A stretch of DNA of 64,000 bases. Source: Luscinia megarhynchos. Taxonomy: Eukaryota; Chordata; Aves; Passeriformes; Turdidae. The notes beneath the pieces were generated by a model. That model did no database searches. It was not told the origin of the DNA and saw nothing but the letters and a program-made list of their open reading frames with translations. The stretch is from assembly GCA_034336665.1 (NCBI GenBank), contig CM067584.1, positions 4,816,699 to 4,880,698 on the forward strand, read 5' to 3'. A program made the translations under genes and the position numbers. Below, one piece after another: positions 22,647 through 34,489 of the stretch (within the stretch, counting starts at the first letter, position 1; every line of letters begins with the position of its first letter).

Positions 22647-23691
22647 AAGGTACAGAATTATTGGAAAAAAAACCCCAAAACAGAAAACAAAAAAACCCAA
22701 AAAACTAAACAAAAAAAAAACCAAAACCAAAAACAAAAAACCCACAAAGATACAGAACAGTTGAAGAGACTTTCTGTTTTTATCCAAGTGTGTATCCACT
22801 CCAGAATCTTCCTGGTAAGGTTGAAAGGAAATGCTTCACATTGCTTTTGGAATAAAATCACAAATCAGCAAATCCCACCTGGAGGTTTTCAGAGGGGTTT
22901 GAGGTGTGGGAATCCCCGTGGGTGAGCCCACCCTGAGCTGGGGGCAGGAGATCCATCAGTGCTGTTATTCCCCAGAGAACAACCTCTGATTGATAAAAGG
23001 ATGTTGTGGCTCCTTATCTTGGATTTTGGAGCATGTTCTGGTCATTTCTGCTGTGCCTGATCCTCAGAACAGCTCCTTGTGCTGCCCCCAGGCAGCTCCA
23101 GATTCAAGCAGGAATTGCTAAAACCTTTAATGGTTTGGAGCACAGATTCAGAATGGCCTTGAACTTTCAAGTAATCCCCCCACAAATTTCACCCTGCTCC
23201 TTTTAATTTCACAGGAGTTCTGAAAATAGAATTATTCTGACATGCCAAAAATGCACTGCACGTTTTTCTCTCCTGGTCACATTTCTCTGGAAGAGCCTGT
23301 GAGCTCCTAATTTTCCATAAGTTGAAATAGGTGACTGGTTTGTGTTTATTTCCTGAAAATCACATTTCTCACCTATACAGGAAAAGAACTGAAGGCAGCT
23401 ATAAGGAACTGTTTACTCACCAGCTTTAGCTACAGAGGAGGAGAAATTCCTTGGAATTGCACACTAAAGCTTCAGGAGCTCCAAATTAGTCGTGTTTTGC
23501 CTCATTGGCACAGAGTATTTTCCAGCCAAAGTTTTCCTTGGGGAGCTTTTCTTGCCTGGCTCAGGTTAAATCTCCATCCAAGGAAGGTCCAACCTGTGCA
23601 ATTCCTTCCCTTTCCCCTTGCTGGGGAGGGAATTGAGGACTGGATTTTCCCTGGAGTGGTTCAAGCTGTTGCCACGTGGAGGAGGCAGCAG
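22647..23691. other. Non-coding, no gene seen
   Basis: Begins with A/C-rich low-complexity DNA, then unique sequence. No supported exon. Confidence 0.5.
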
Positions 23692-24755
23692 AAATCTCAG
23701 GGAAAACTCAGGGAAATCTCAGTGAAATCTCAGGGAAAGCTCAGGGAAATCTCAGGGAAATCTCAGTGAGATCTCAGGGAAATCTCAGTGAAATCTCAGT
23801 GAAATCTCAGGAAAATCTCAGTGAAATCTCAGGGAAATCTCAGGGAAATCTCAGGAAAACCCAGAGAAATCTCAGGGAAAGCTCAGGGAAATCTCAGGGA
23901 AAACTCAGGGAAATCTCAGGGAAAGCTCAGGGAAATCTCAGGGAAAGCTCAGGGAAAACTCAGGGAAATCTCAGGGAAAGCTCAGGGAAATCTCTGTGAA
24001 ATCTCAGTGAAATCTCAGTGAAATCTCAGTGAAATCTCAGGGAAATCTCTGTGAAATCTCAGTGAAATCTCAGTGAGATCTCAGGGAAAACTCAGGGAAA
24101 TCTCAGGGAAAGCTCAGGGAAATCTCAGGGAAATCTCAGTGAAATCTCAGTGAAATCTCAGTGAGATCTCAGGGAAATCTCAGTGAAATCTCAGGGAAAT
24201 CTCAGGGGAATCTCAGGGAAATCTCAGTGAAATCTCAGGGAAATCTCAGGGAAATCCCAGGGAAATCTCAGGGAAATCTCAGGGAAATCTCAGTGAAATC
24301 TCAGTGAAATCTCAAGGAAATCACAGGGAAATCTCAGTGAAATCTCAGGGAAATCTCAGTGAGATCTCAGGGAAAGCTCAGTGAAATCTCAGGGAAATCT
24401 CAGGGAAATCTCAGGGAAAACTCAGAGAAATCTCAGGAAAATCTCAGGGAAATCTCAGTGAAATCTCAGGGAAATCTCAGTGAGATCTCAGGGAAATCTC
24501 AGTGAAATCTCAGGGAAATCTCAGGAAATCTCAGGGAAATCTCAGTGAAATCTCAGGGAAATCTCAGGGAAATCACAGGGAAATCTCAGTGAAATCTCAG
24601 GGAAAACTCAGTGAAATCTCAGTGAGATCTCAGGGAAAACTCAGGGAAATCTCAGTGAAATCTCAGTGAGATCTCAGGGAAAACTCAGGGAAATCTCAGG
24701 GAAATCTCAGGGAAAGCTCAGGGAAATCTCAGGGAAATCTCAGGGAAATCTTGGA
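23692..24755. repeat. Minisatellite, 11-bp AAATCTCAGGG unit, ~97 copies
   Basis: Tandem 'aaatctcaggg' and 'aaatctcagtg' units, with 'aaagctcaggg' and 'aaaactcaggg' variants. The 11-bp period places an AAA step about once per helical turn. The plus frame 23676-23999 (GNLREISGKSQ) is an artefact. Confidence 0.96.
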
Positions 24756-25758
24756 TTCCCTGAGCTGAGATCCATCCCTGGGAGCAGGATTGATGGACCC
24801 ATCCCTGGATGGATCCAGCAGGAAAAGGGTTGCTCAGAAATGTTGTTCACACGTTTGCTGCTCCCTGTGCTCTGCTGGGGCTGTTGCTGGATGTGGAAAG
24901 CATCCATGGATCTCAGCCTTTGGAAAGGCTTCACATTAATCCTGTTCCACTTGCATTAAACTGCCAATCTCCATTAGTGTCTCCAACCTAAAAGTTCTTT
25001 TCAGGCTTCTTTAGGGTGGCTTGGGCTGCAGTTTTTTTGCTCATTTTTTTTATTTCCTTGAGTTTGGATCAAGCCCTGGCTGGAAGAATTAAAAAAAAGC
25101 AAAAAAAAAAAAAAAAATTAGAAACCTCATTCCCAAGTTCTGGATTTATTTGCAAAAGATGCTTGTGGGATAAAAGATGGGAGAGTGTTAATCTGGGGTC
25201 CAGATGTGGGAAGGGGTCTGAGAAGGACAGGGGGACACCAGGTGAAGGAGCTGGGGGACAGCTGGGGGTTTGGGATCTGACAACATCAAAAGAACCCAAA
25301 TTAACGGGAAGCAGTTTTTGGTGGGAGCAAACAGCTGGTGGGAACAAGCTGAGCTCAGAGGGGTCAGATCTGCCTTTGAAGATGAGAGCTCAGCTACTGC
25401 AGCTGTGCCCCAAATCCTCCCAAATCCTCCCAAACCCTCCCTGCTGCTGGATTCCGGGGTGGACAGCACACCTAAAGGAGTCCTGGGTGCAAAACCACCA
25501 ATTCTGCCTCAATTGCATCATCCTGTTCACAGCAACTCGGGTTTGGGGCCAATGGTGGCAGGACACACCAACGCCCTCCCTCCTCACCAGCCTGGTTTAA
25601 CACAGGGAAATTCCCAAAGAAACACCCAGGCTTTGGGGTGAGCCTCTCCAGGGGGGCTGGCATTTAATAAACAATATTAAAAAATCAGCTCTGGCAGGAC
25701 AAGATCAGTTTCCATGGCAAAGAAGGGAGGAATGCAGTGAGGCTGCTTGGAGTTGGGA
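24756..25758. other. Non-coding, no gene seen
   Basis: Open frames at 25016-25600 (194 residues) and 25270-25641 lack recognisable domains or supported starts. Read as non-coding. Confidence 0.45.
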
Positions 25759-26108
25759 AAAAAGGGAGAGGAGGAGAGGAGAGGGAGGAGGAGAGGAGAG
25801 GAGGAGGAGAGAGGGAGAGGAGAGGAGGAGGAGAGGAGAGGAGAGGAGGAGGAGAGGAGAGGAGAGGAGAGGAGGGAGAGGAGAGGAGAGGAGAGGAGAG
25901 GAGGAGGAGGGAGAGGAGAGGGAGAGGGAGGAGGAGGAGAGGGAGAGGGAGGAGGGAGGGAGGAGGGAGGGAGGGAGGGAGGGAGGGAGAGGAGAGGAGA
26001 GGAGGAGGAGGAGAGAGGAGAGGAGAGGAGAGGAGAGGAGGAGGAGGAGAGGAGAGGGAGAGGAGAGGAGAGGAGAGGAGAGGAGAGGAGAGGGAGAGGA
26101 GAGGAGGT
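25759..26108. repeat. GGAGA/GGAGG purine array, ~350 bp
   Basis: All-purine plus strand built of GGAGA pentamers mixed with GGA and GGGA steps. Both strands stay open (EERRGEERRG on plus, SSPLLSSP on minus) because of composition. Confidence 0.96.
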
Positions 26109-26220
26109 GCTGGGGCTGGGTTTTACTGCTCACACCGCTGCTGATCACCAGCTCTGGGATTTGGAGGCATCACATCCTCAGGAGGGAAATTCAGTGCATC
26201 AAAAAATGCACCATGATCAG

Positions 26221-26413
26221 AGAACCATGGAATGATTTGGGATAGGAAGGACCTTAAAGTTCATCCAGTTCCATCCCCGTGGGCAGGGACACCTCCCACT
26301 GTCCCAGGGGGCTCCAACAATACCTGGGGCACTGCCAGGGATCCAGGAGCAGCCACAGCTCCTCTGGGAATCCCATCCCAGCCTCTCACACCCTCACAGG
26401 GAACAATTCCTGT
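26221..26413 (-). mobile_element. CR1 LINE 3' fragment
   Basis: 'accatggaatgatttgggat', 'gggcagggacacctcccact', 'tgccagggatccaggagcag' and 'tcacaccctcacagggaaca'. Confidence 0.87.
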
Positions 26414-28175
26414 GTAAATCAGAAGGAAATCTACTGCCATCAACTGAATTAACAGAGCTAAAAGCAGTGTAAGCCCCAAATCTTCACTTCTGCTTGTCCA
26501 TCTAGAGAATATATCCATCTATTTCCCATATTTACATGGAAACAGGCTCAGTTATTTGTATAAAATAAATAAAATTTAAGGATTTCAGGCAGTTGTTGCT
26601 GGTTCTAACACAATTTAGCACTGATGAGATCCAAGCTAAACCAAACAACCTCGATGAGAATTTAAAAACCCAGAGAAGTTTTTCTCTGGAGCTCTGACCC
26701 AAGTTTCTGGTGCTAAGTTCCCTCCATGAAACATGAGCTGTTTCCATGGAATCATTAAAGATGTTAATCGTGGGGTGATCCAGCCCTTCCATCGGCAGTG
26801 GACACAGGTCTGCACAGCAGCAGGGATAAATTTCACTTTAATAAGTTTAAAAAAACCCAATCTGAACAGCCTCCTTTAATCACAGACTCCCAAAAACTTT
26901 CAGGTGACTTAAAAATATTATAATAGGAATGTCTGGGATTTGCAGAAGTGTTCCAGGAGGCTGGGATCCAACTCCCTTAATTTTCCCCAATTTTCACCTC
27001 TGTTTCACAGTTTTGAAAGTCAGCAGATGATTCAGTTTCCATCTTTAGCCAGCTGAATGTCCCAGTCCCCCACGTTTTCCTCGTGACTTTTTAAAAGTTG
27101 AGGAAAGAGGAAAAACACCCAACCTCTGGAAGGAGCCTGAAATAGAGGCAGCCCCAGAATTGTTTCTAGGCAGGGTTTTGGCCAATACCATCCATCAGCA
27201 GCAGGTCTGGAAAGCATTTTCCAGGTGTTTTATCCCCAAAAAAATCAGCTTGAAAAACCTGGAACTTTTAGGATTTTATACAATGGAGCCAAATTTTCCT
27301 GAAACCAACGTATCTTGAAAGTTTTGTGATAAAAGCATTCGGTTTTTATTCTGATAAGGGAGTTTAAAAATTAACAAATCAACAGATAACTCGCCAGGAA
27401 GAAAACTGCCTGAAGTTTATTGCTGCTTAAAAGCTTCCTGAAAAGTTGCCTTTTAAAGGAACAAAGGTAATAATTCCAAAATTAGGTTTAAGCTTCCCAA
27501 GGCTTCTTCGGGATTTGAAAATATGGATGTAGGACAAGGGAAATAAGAAGAAATTTACCTTTACCCAAAATGAAACAGGAAAGGCAGTATTGCTTTTAGG
27601 GGCAAATTTAGGGAAATGGATTTTCCTTGAGGAGACCAAACAACAAGCAGTTTGGGACTAAATGACACCAAGGTCTTTTAGGAACAGGCAATTCTTTCAG
27701 CTTTTTCCAGCAGCTCTGAGAGGGGTTTACCAATAGCCAGGGTTTTCTGGTGGCAAGAGTGAAGAGAATTCCTATTAATGCAAAAAGCCCCTGTAAAAAT
27801 TCCCTTATTTCCCTGTTCAGAATGCAAGAGCCCTGCCTTGCAGCAAGCCAAGAAATTCCTGCTGTTCTCTGGGCTGGAAGATGTGCTTGGGCTCTCAGTG
27901 CCACAAATCTCATTATGTAAATTAGGAAACACCTCTGATGTTCCTGGGGAGGTGGTGGGGGTGCCTCAAGAAGTGATTCTCAGTTTCCTTCAGCGATGCT
28001 GCATCCATTATTTGAATCTAAAAAAATTACCAAAGGTCAAGGGGGTGAAATGTGGAAGTGGAGGAGTCTCCATCTCATCTCTGGGGGATTTAGCAGGGGA
28101 TGTGGCACTTGGGGACACGGCCAGAGGTGGCCCTGGCAGTGATAGGGGAGGCTTCTCCCTGGAGGAGAAGATTGG
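26414..28175. other. Non-coding, no gene seen
   Basis: About 1.8 kb of mostly AT-leaning unique sequence. Small frames only. The 27778-28248 plus frame (156 residues) runs into LTR B and shows no domain. Confidence 0.45.
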
Positions 28176-28180
28176 AGATG

Positions 28181-28887
28181 TGTCCTGGTTTGAAGGACAG
28201 GTGTCTGCCAATAAAGGCAGGAGCTTCTCTTTGAAATGGACAATGTAAACCCCCTAAATCCAAACTATTATAATTTTGAAATTAAGGGGCTCTCAGGCAA
28301 AGATATGGGAATAGGAATAACAGTTCTTTACTAAGAAAATTAAAATAGAAATGCAGTACTACACAGAACAATCCCCAAACCCTGCCAGAGTCAGAATCCA
28401 AGCTGACACCCGTCAGTCAGGCAGGGTGTTGGCAGCAGTCCCATTCAATGGTGGCTGCATCCTCCTGCAGTGGCAGGTGTGGTTCAGCTGGAGCAGTGCT
28501 CCTGTAGAAGGTGCAGTTTTCCTCTGAAGCTCCAGGGATGATGTGGAAGGGTCTGGTTTTCCTCTGGAATCCAGTGGAAAAGGCTGCTCTGGTGTTCCAA
28601 ATCTCAGTTTTGATCTGGGTAGGAAATGTTTGGCTCCTCCCTGGGTGGAGCATCTCTCAGTGGGATGATGTAATTTTATCAGTCATGCCCTGGGACTCAC
28701 TGGCCATTAACAGGAGATATCTCCTGGAGGGAGGATGGGCTGTGGGAAAGATAAAGATGATTGCCCCAGCTGGTTTAAAGCTGGCCCATTAGCAGATAAT
28801 ATGTGCCAGGAGATCAGGGTCACTGCCCCACCCGGCTGCAGCAGATGGGGACAGAATTCACATTTCTGGCCCCATCAACCCAACACA
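28181..28887. mobile_element. Solo LTR, family B copy 2, with 5-bp target-site duplication
   Basis: A 707-bp element from TGTCCTGG to CCCAACACA, flanked by AGATG at 28176-28180 and 28888-28892. It is almost collinear with copy 1 (13589-14306), in the same orientation, and differs mainly in the last ~30 bp. The different duplications (TTCAC and AGATG) show two independent insertions and not a segmental duplication. No coding remnant is present. Confidence 0.9.
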
Positions 28888-29139
28888 AGATGACAGGACT
28901 GAAGGAGTGTCTGGCTGTGAGGGAGCAGCCACAGGAGGGTTGGGAAGGGCCTGGAGCAGCAGCTGAGGGCTCTGGGCTTGTTCTGCTGCAGCAGAGACTG
29001 GGGAAAACTCAGAGGGGCAGCTCCAAGCTCTGCCCTCTGTGACAGGGACAGGACCTGGGGCTGGGCAGGGCAGGGTCAGGCTGGAGATCAGGACCATGGG
29101 ATGTCCTGATGCTCCACAAGGAGCATCCAGACCAACTCC

Positions 29140-29325
29140 TGCCCCTCACAGACACCCTAAAATCCCAGCCTGGGCATCCCTGGGAGCAGTGCCCAAACCC
29201 TCCTGGAGCTCTGGCAGCCTCGGGCTGTGCTCATTGCCTTGTCCAGTGCCTGAAACCCCTCTGGGGAAAGAACCTTTTTCTGATCTCTGCCTAAACCTCC
29301 CCTGGCACTGCTCCAGGATCCTGGA
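29140..29325 (-). mobile_element. Older CR1-like fragment
   Basis: 'ccagtgcctgaaacccctct', 'gggaaagaacctttttctga' and 'tgcctaaacctcccctggca' follow CR1 order on the minus strand. Borders are approximate. Confidence 0.55.
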
Positions 29326-29467
29326 TCCTGTCTCTCACCCAGAGGGAGCTGGACACTGCCCAGGCAATGGGCACGTTCCCAAATCTGCCAGAGCTCCAGC
29401 AGCCTTTGAACAGCACTCCAGGGATGCCCAGGCTGGGATTTTGGGGTGTCTGTGCAGGGCCAGGGGT

Positions 29468-29525
29468 TGGATCAGTGACCCCAGTGGGTCCCTCCCAGCT
29501 CAGGTAATTCCATGATTTTCTGAGG
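29468..29525 (+). mobile_element. Short CR1-like 3' terminus
   Basis: 'gaccccagtgggtccctccc' then 'agctcaggtaattccatgat', the end of an older CR1 on the plus strand. Confidence 0.6.
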
Positions 29526-30521
29526 GTCAGTCTTCCAGCACCAGAAGTCTGCACACACAGATTCCAGCAGTTGGTTGTGTCACAGAGCCACAGCAGAGCT
29601 ACACAGAGTCACACAGAGCTCTCGAGAAGAACATCTGGGAGGATAAACACACATAGACACACACTCCATTATTCTCCTTTTGCATTGATACCCGAGCAAA
29701 AGGGGGAGAGCATCCCTCAAAGCTCACGCCCTCATTTGTCAGCCCCAAACCATCTGGTGGAGGCTCTGCTGGAGCCATGGTTGATCACTCTCCCCTCCAA
29801 CCTGCAGCTGTTTCCTTTCTGATAGATAAATATGTGCTTAAACAACGTGTCCTACCTAAGCCTGTCTTGTTTTTTTTTTTAATGTTCCCTTTGATAACCG
29901 AAGGTTTGCATCATGCCCAATAAAACCCTTGGAGCCTGCTTTCCCTGCACACTAAGGCTGCATTTCCTCAGCCTCACCTTCCACGGGCAGCACTGCAGCT
30001 GCTCATTATTCCCAGCACTTACTGCAACAGACTCATTTCCAGCAGATCATTTTTTTCCCCTTTACAAGTCCATAAAGCTGTTCTCGTTGCTGCCCACAAA
30101 GCCCCCGGTGGATCAGGGCTGTCAGGGAGTGCTGGGAGCTTTGCTCTGCTTTCAAAGGGCAATGGCACCGTCCCTTTTCTTTTTTTTTCTCCATGGAATG
30201 GGAATGGAATGCATCCCCGTTGTGCTGGGTTGTAGGAAGGGTTTGAAGCTGAACTCGCTCCAGACCTGCAGCACAAAGAGGGAAAGGGGAATCGTGGCAA
30301 TCGTGTCCAGCTGGGCACCAGCACTTTGCAGGATCCTGTCACTCCCTGTCCCTCGTGGTGGCACAGAGGTCAAGGTTCCAGGGCTCTTCCTCAGGCTGGT
30401 CACAGTCCCTGCAGGTCTTGGGTGGCTTCTGTGTTTTGGTGCAAGCCCGTGTGTTTTATTCCAGGGTGAAGAATAAGGAGGGAAACCCATAATTAGAGAG
30501 AAATTAATGGATAATTAAATA
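29526..30521. other. Non-coding, no gene seen
   Basis: The open frame 29913-30476 plus (187 residues) shows no domain and no supporting context. Read as chance. Confidence 0.45.
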
Positions 30522-30950
30522 GAATCATGGAATTGTTAAAGTTGGAAAAGGCCTTTAAGATCAAATCCAAAATTACCAACATGTCACCATCACCATGGTC
30601 CCCAGTGAGCCACGGCCCCAAGTGCCACAGCCACACAGTGACTGAGCACTGCCAGGGATGGGCACTTCACCACACCCTGGACAACCTATTCCAACCCTCT
30701 ACAACCTTTCCATGGAGAAATTTTCCCAATATCCAACCCAGACCTCCCCTGAGGCCATTCCCTCTCCTCCTGTCCCTGTTCCCTGGGAGAAATCCCAAAT
30801 CCCCCTGGCTGTCCCCTCCCGTCAGGGAGCTGTGCTGAGCCACAAGGTCCTTCCTGAGCCTCCTCTGCTCCAGGCTGAGCCCCTTCCCAGCTCCCTCAGT
30901 CCCTCCTGGTGCCCCAGACCCTTCCCCAGCTCCGTTCCCTTCCCAATTTT
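30522..30950 (-). mobile_element. Longer, older CR1 LINE 3' fragment
   Basis: About 430 bp with 'agaatcatggaattgttaaa', 'gttggaaaaggcctttaaga', 'tggacaacctattccaaccc', 'cccaatatccaacccagacc' and 'gtgctgagccacaaggtcct' in CR1 order. The longest CR1 piece in the window. Confidence 0.87.
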
Positions 30951-30971
30951 TGTTTATACAAAATGGGGAGC

Positions 30972-31084
30972 CCTCATGGAATGGCTTGGGTAGAAGGGAC
31001 ATTAAAGATTATCCAGTTCCACCCCTGCCAGGGCAGGGATACCCCCACTGTCCCAGGGTGGCCAACCTGGCCTGGGACACTTTG
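30972..31084 (-). mobile_element. CR1 LINE 3' fragment, truncated
   Basis: 'catggaatggcttgggtaga', 'agggacattaaagattatcc' and 'ccagggcagggatacccccac'-type sequence. Lies just downstream of another CR1. Confidence 0.8.
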
Positions 31085-31469
31085 AAGTCCTGTTGATTTG
31101 ATTAAGGATAAAACCAGTTGAATTTGATGGAGATAAAATAAAATTTTCTGTGTTGGGCTGCAGAAACAATTTAATGATTTCACTTCCCTGAATTGGAGGA
31201 GTTTAATGGATTTGATGGCCCTTGATTGGCAACACTGGGGCAATAATTTGAGATTCTGAGAGTTTTAAAGCTCCTCCTGTGACCCCAGGCAGATTTTTTG
31301 TCACTGTGATCCTTGAGTGACTGCACTGGGGCCACCCCACACAACAGAGCCCAGCATCCAAGGATTCCTTTAACATCAGCCAAAAAGTCCAGCAGGAAAC
31401 TCATGGGCTGGGGAAACACACAAATATTAAATACAGAAAAGATTCATTCCAATTGTAACACATTTCTCA
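31085..31469. other. Non-coding, no gene seen
   Basis: Unique spacer before the 90-bp minisatellite. Confidence 0.5.
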
Positions 31470-32885
31470 CACTGGGGGAGCAGCAAGGCCCGTTCTGCTG
31501 CTGCTTCTGGGAGTTTTTGGGAGCCTGTGTGGTGTCAGCCCTTTCAGAGTGGATGTTGTGGATGTTAGGGGAGAAGTAAATCCTGGTCTGCTGCTGCTGG
31601 GAGTTTTTGGGAGCCTGTTTGGTGTCAATCCTCACAGGATGGATGTTGTGGATACTGGAGGAGCAGCAAGGTCCATTCTGATGGTTCTGGGAGTTTTTGG
31701 GAGCCTGTTTGGTTCAATCCTCACAGGATGGATGTTGTGGGTGCTGGAGGAGCAGCAAGGCCTGGTCTGCTGCTGCTGGGAGTTTTTGGGAGCCTGTTTG
31801 GTGTCAATCCTTGCAGGGTGGATGTTGTGGATGCTGCTGGGAGTTTTTGGGAGCCCATTGGGTGCCAGCCCTGGCAGGGTGGATATTGTAGATGCTGGGG
31901 GAGCAGCAAGGCCCATTCTGATGGTGTTGGGAGTTTTTGGGAGCCCATTTGTTGTCAATCCTTGCAGATTGTATTTGTGGATGCTGAAGGAGCAGCAAGG
32001 CCCATTCTGATGGTGTTGGGAGTTTTTGGGAGCCTGTTTGGTGCCAGCCCTTGCAGAATTGATATTGTGGATACTGGAGGAGCAGCAAAGCCTGGTCTGC
32101 TGCTGCTGCTGCTGCTGGGAGTTTTTGGGAGCCCATTTGGTGTCAATCCTTGCAGAGTGGATGTTGAGGATGCTGCTGGGAGTTTTTGGGAGCCTGTTTG
32201 GTGTCAATCCTTGCAGCGTGGATGTTGAGGATGCTGGGGGAGCAGAAAGGTTCTGCTGCTGCTGGGAGTTTTTGGGAACCTGTTTGGTGTCAATCCTTGA
32301 AGGGTGGATGTTGTGGATGCTGCTGGGAGTTTTTGGGAGCTCTTTTGGTGCCAGCCCTGGCAGGGTGGATGTTGTGAAGTGGATGTTGTGAATGCTGAAG
32401 GAGCAGCAGGGTTCTGCTGCTGGGAGTGTTTGGTGTCAGCCCTAGCAGGGTGGATGTTGTAGAGGCTGGAGGAGCAGCAGGGCACATTCTGCTGCTGCTG
32501 GGAATTTTTGGGAGCCTGTTTGGTGTCAATCCTTGAAGGGTGGATGTTGTGGATGCTGCTGGAAGTTTTTGGGAGCTCTTTTGGTGCCAGCCCTGGCAGA
32601 TTGGATGTTGTGGATGCTGGGGGAGCAGCAAAGCCTGGTCTGCTGCTGCTGGGAGTTTTTGGGAGCTCATTTGGTGTCAGTCCTTGCAGATTGTATTTGT
32701 GGATGCTGAAGGAGCAGCAAGGCCCATTCTGATGGTGCTGAGAGTTTTTGGGAGCCCGTTTGGTGTCAGCCCTTGCAGAGTGGATTGTGTGGATGCTTGA
32801 GGAGCAGCAAGGCCCATTCTGATGGCTGCTGGGAGTTTTTGGGAGCCCATTTGGTGCCAGCCCTGGCAGGGTGGGTGTGTGGACA
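31470..32885. repeat. Minisatellite, 90-bp unit and 61-bp short form
   Basis: The landmark GAGTTTTTGGGAG recurs at 31511, 31601, 31691, 31780, 31841, 31931, 32020 and onward. Most spacings are 89-90 bp and some are 61 bp, where the 'gagcagcaaggcccattctg' segment is missing. A CTG run of varying length ('ctgctgctgctg') sits in each full unit. Frames of up to 328 residues (minus, STTSTLQGLTPNRLPKTPSS) are artefacts. Confidence 0.93.
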
Positions 32886-33327
32886 CCGTGTTCTCCCCAG
32901 CAGCTCCTCAGAGCTGCTCCTGGGCTGCCTCCCCTCCCAAACACACCCGTGGCCGCCTGGCCAGGGGAGTCATCTGGGGATAACAGCCCTGCATTCGTGT
33001 ATTTAGCTCCTGGAAAAATCTGTCCCTCAATCTGTGCGAGATCTTGTTCTTGTTTGCTGTTTTCTCTCTCCCACCCTTCATCTGTCACTGCTGTCTGGAG
33101 TACAAGCTCTGCAGGGCAAGGGCTCGCTGAGTGCACAGTGCTGGGTACCAAGAGCAGCTCCAGCTCTTGTCGAGGCCCCAGGCACAGCAAACGGCAGATT
33201 TTGGATGCTGAGAGATTTGTTTATCTCTAGGTTTCCTCTCCCTCGTGCAGGCAGGGAGCAGGTCAGGATAGCACCTGGATTTTAGTGGTGAAGCACCGGG
33301 TGTTTGCTCCAGGTGGCTGCAGCCAGG
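32886..33327. other. Non-coding, no gene seen
   Basis: GC-moderate unique sequence between the minisatellite and a CR1. No supported exon. Confidence 0.45.
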
Positions 33328-33512
33328 AAAGGGAAAGAAATTCCTCCCTGAGAAGGAGAGGAGAGGCTGGGATGGAATTCCCAGCCCCTGGATCCCTGGA
33401 ATTGTCCAGGCTGGACAACACTTGGAGCAGCCTCCTCTGGGAAAGTTGTCCCTGCCCATGTCAGAGATGAGCTTTAAGGTCCCTTCCAACCCAAACCCTC
33501 CAGGGTTCTGGG
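33328..33512 (+). mobile_element. CR1 LINE 3' fragment, diverged
   Basis: 'gaaattcctccctgagaagg', 'ctgggatggaattcccagcc', 'gtccctgcccatgtcagaga' and 'ggtcccttccaacccaaacc'. Confidence 0.8.
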
Positions 33513-34297
33513 ATTATCCCACACAGAGAAAACAGTTAGCAGCTGCAGCCCCATGTTCCACCAGGGGAAAGCTGCACTCTGAAAACGTGGAACTCCCTGC
33601 TGGCTGATCCCTACGGACACACTGCCATTGCCTTGCCCAGACAGAAAACTCCAGAGTGGCTGGAGCCCCTCTGGATTGTGCTGGCTGGGCCAGAGGTTGC
33701 TCAGAGGAGCTGTCTCTCACTGACACGAGCAGCAGATACTCCCAAACCTGCCTCCAGGGCGGATTTTACTTTCCTGAAGGATATTTTTAACCTTTTCCTC
33801 TCCACCCATCACTACATCCTGAGCCCAGCACTGGCCCGAGGGTGCAACAGCTGCTTTTGCTCATTAATGTTCCTCGTGTGGAGCTGGGGGTGATACAGAT
33901 TTGTTTGGCTTTTCTGAAACCCCAGAGCCTGCACAGCGTGAGCAGAGAGCTGTTGCACAGCCCAGGTGCTCTGCAGCCCTCTCCTGGCTGCATCCAGGAG
34001 TGAACAGGGAGAGCACTTGGTGTCTGGATGTGCCTGAGCTCTGCTTTACAGAGATATTCCAGGTTTCAGCTGGATTCACCATCCTGCTGTGCTGAGGGCA
34101 GCTGTGGCTCCTGCCAGATGTTCCACAGGGATTCTGACACCCGGGGATGTTCTGTCCTGGACCAGTGTCCAGAGTGGCTCTCTGGGGGGACTGAGAAATG
34201 GGACAAAACTCAGATTTTCTGCTCTCCCTCTCCACAACTCAGTCTTTCTATCCTCACCACCTTGGCCGTGTATTTTCTGTGCCAATTCGCCGAGATT
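33513..34297. other. Non-coding, no gene seen
   Basis: Several short frames on both strands without domain or splice support. Confidence 0.45.
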
Positions 34298-34450
34298 TCA
34301 CAGAATCAGGTTTGGGTAGGACAGGGCCTTGAATCCCACCCAGTCCCACCCCGTGCCTGGGCAGGGACACCTTCCCCTCTCCCAGACTTCCCCAACCCGG
34401 CCTCAGATTCTTCCAGGGACCCAGGGGCACCCACAGCTTCTGTGGCAACA
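34298..34450 (-). mobile_element. CR1 LINE 3' fragment
   Basis: 'cacagaatcaggtttgggta', 'gggcagggacaccttcccct' and 'ttccagggacccaggggcac'. Ends ~40 bp before a TCTCC array. Confidence 0.82.
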
Positions 34451-34489
34451 GAACTGTTGATCATTAAACCCTAATTTCTGGTGTTTCAT

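Noticed and set aside
23692..24755. CRISPR-like regular repeats
   Set aside because: Units are contiguous 11-mers with no spacers, and the genome is avian.
29913..30476. 187-residue plus frame
   Set aside because: No domain, no start or splice context, and overlapping minus frames of similar length. Treated as chance.
31632..33190. Minus frames of 191 and 328 residues in the 90-bp array
   Set aside because: Repeat-derived; 61-bp units shift the frame repeatedly.
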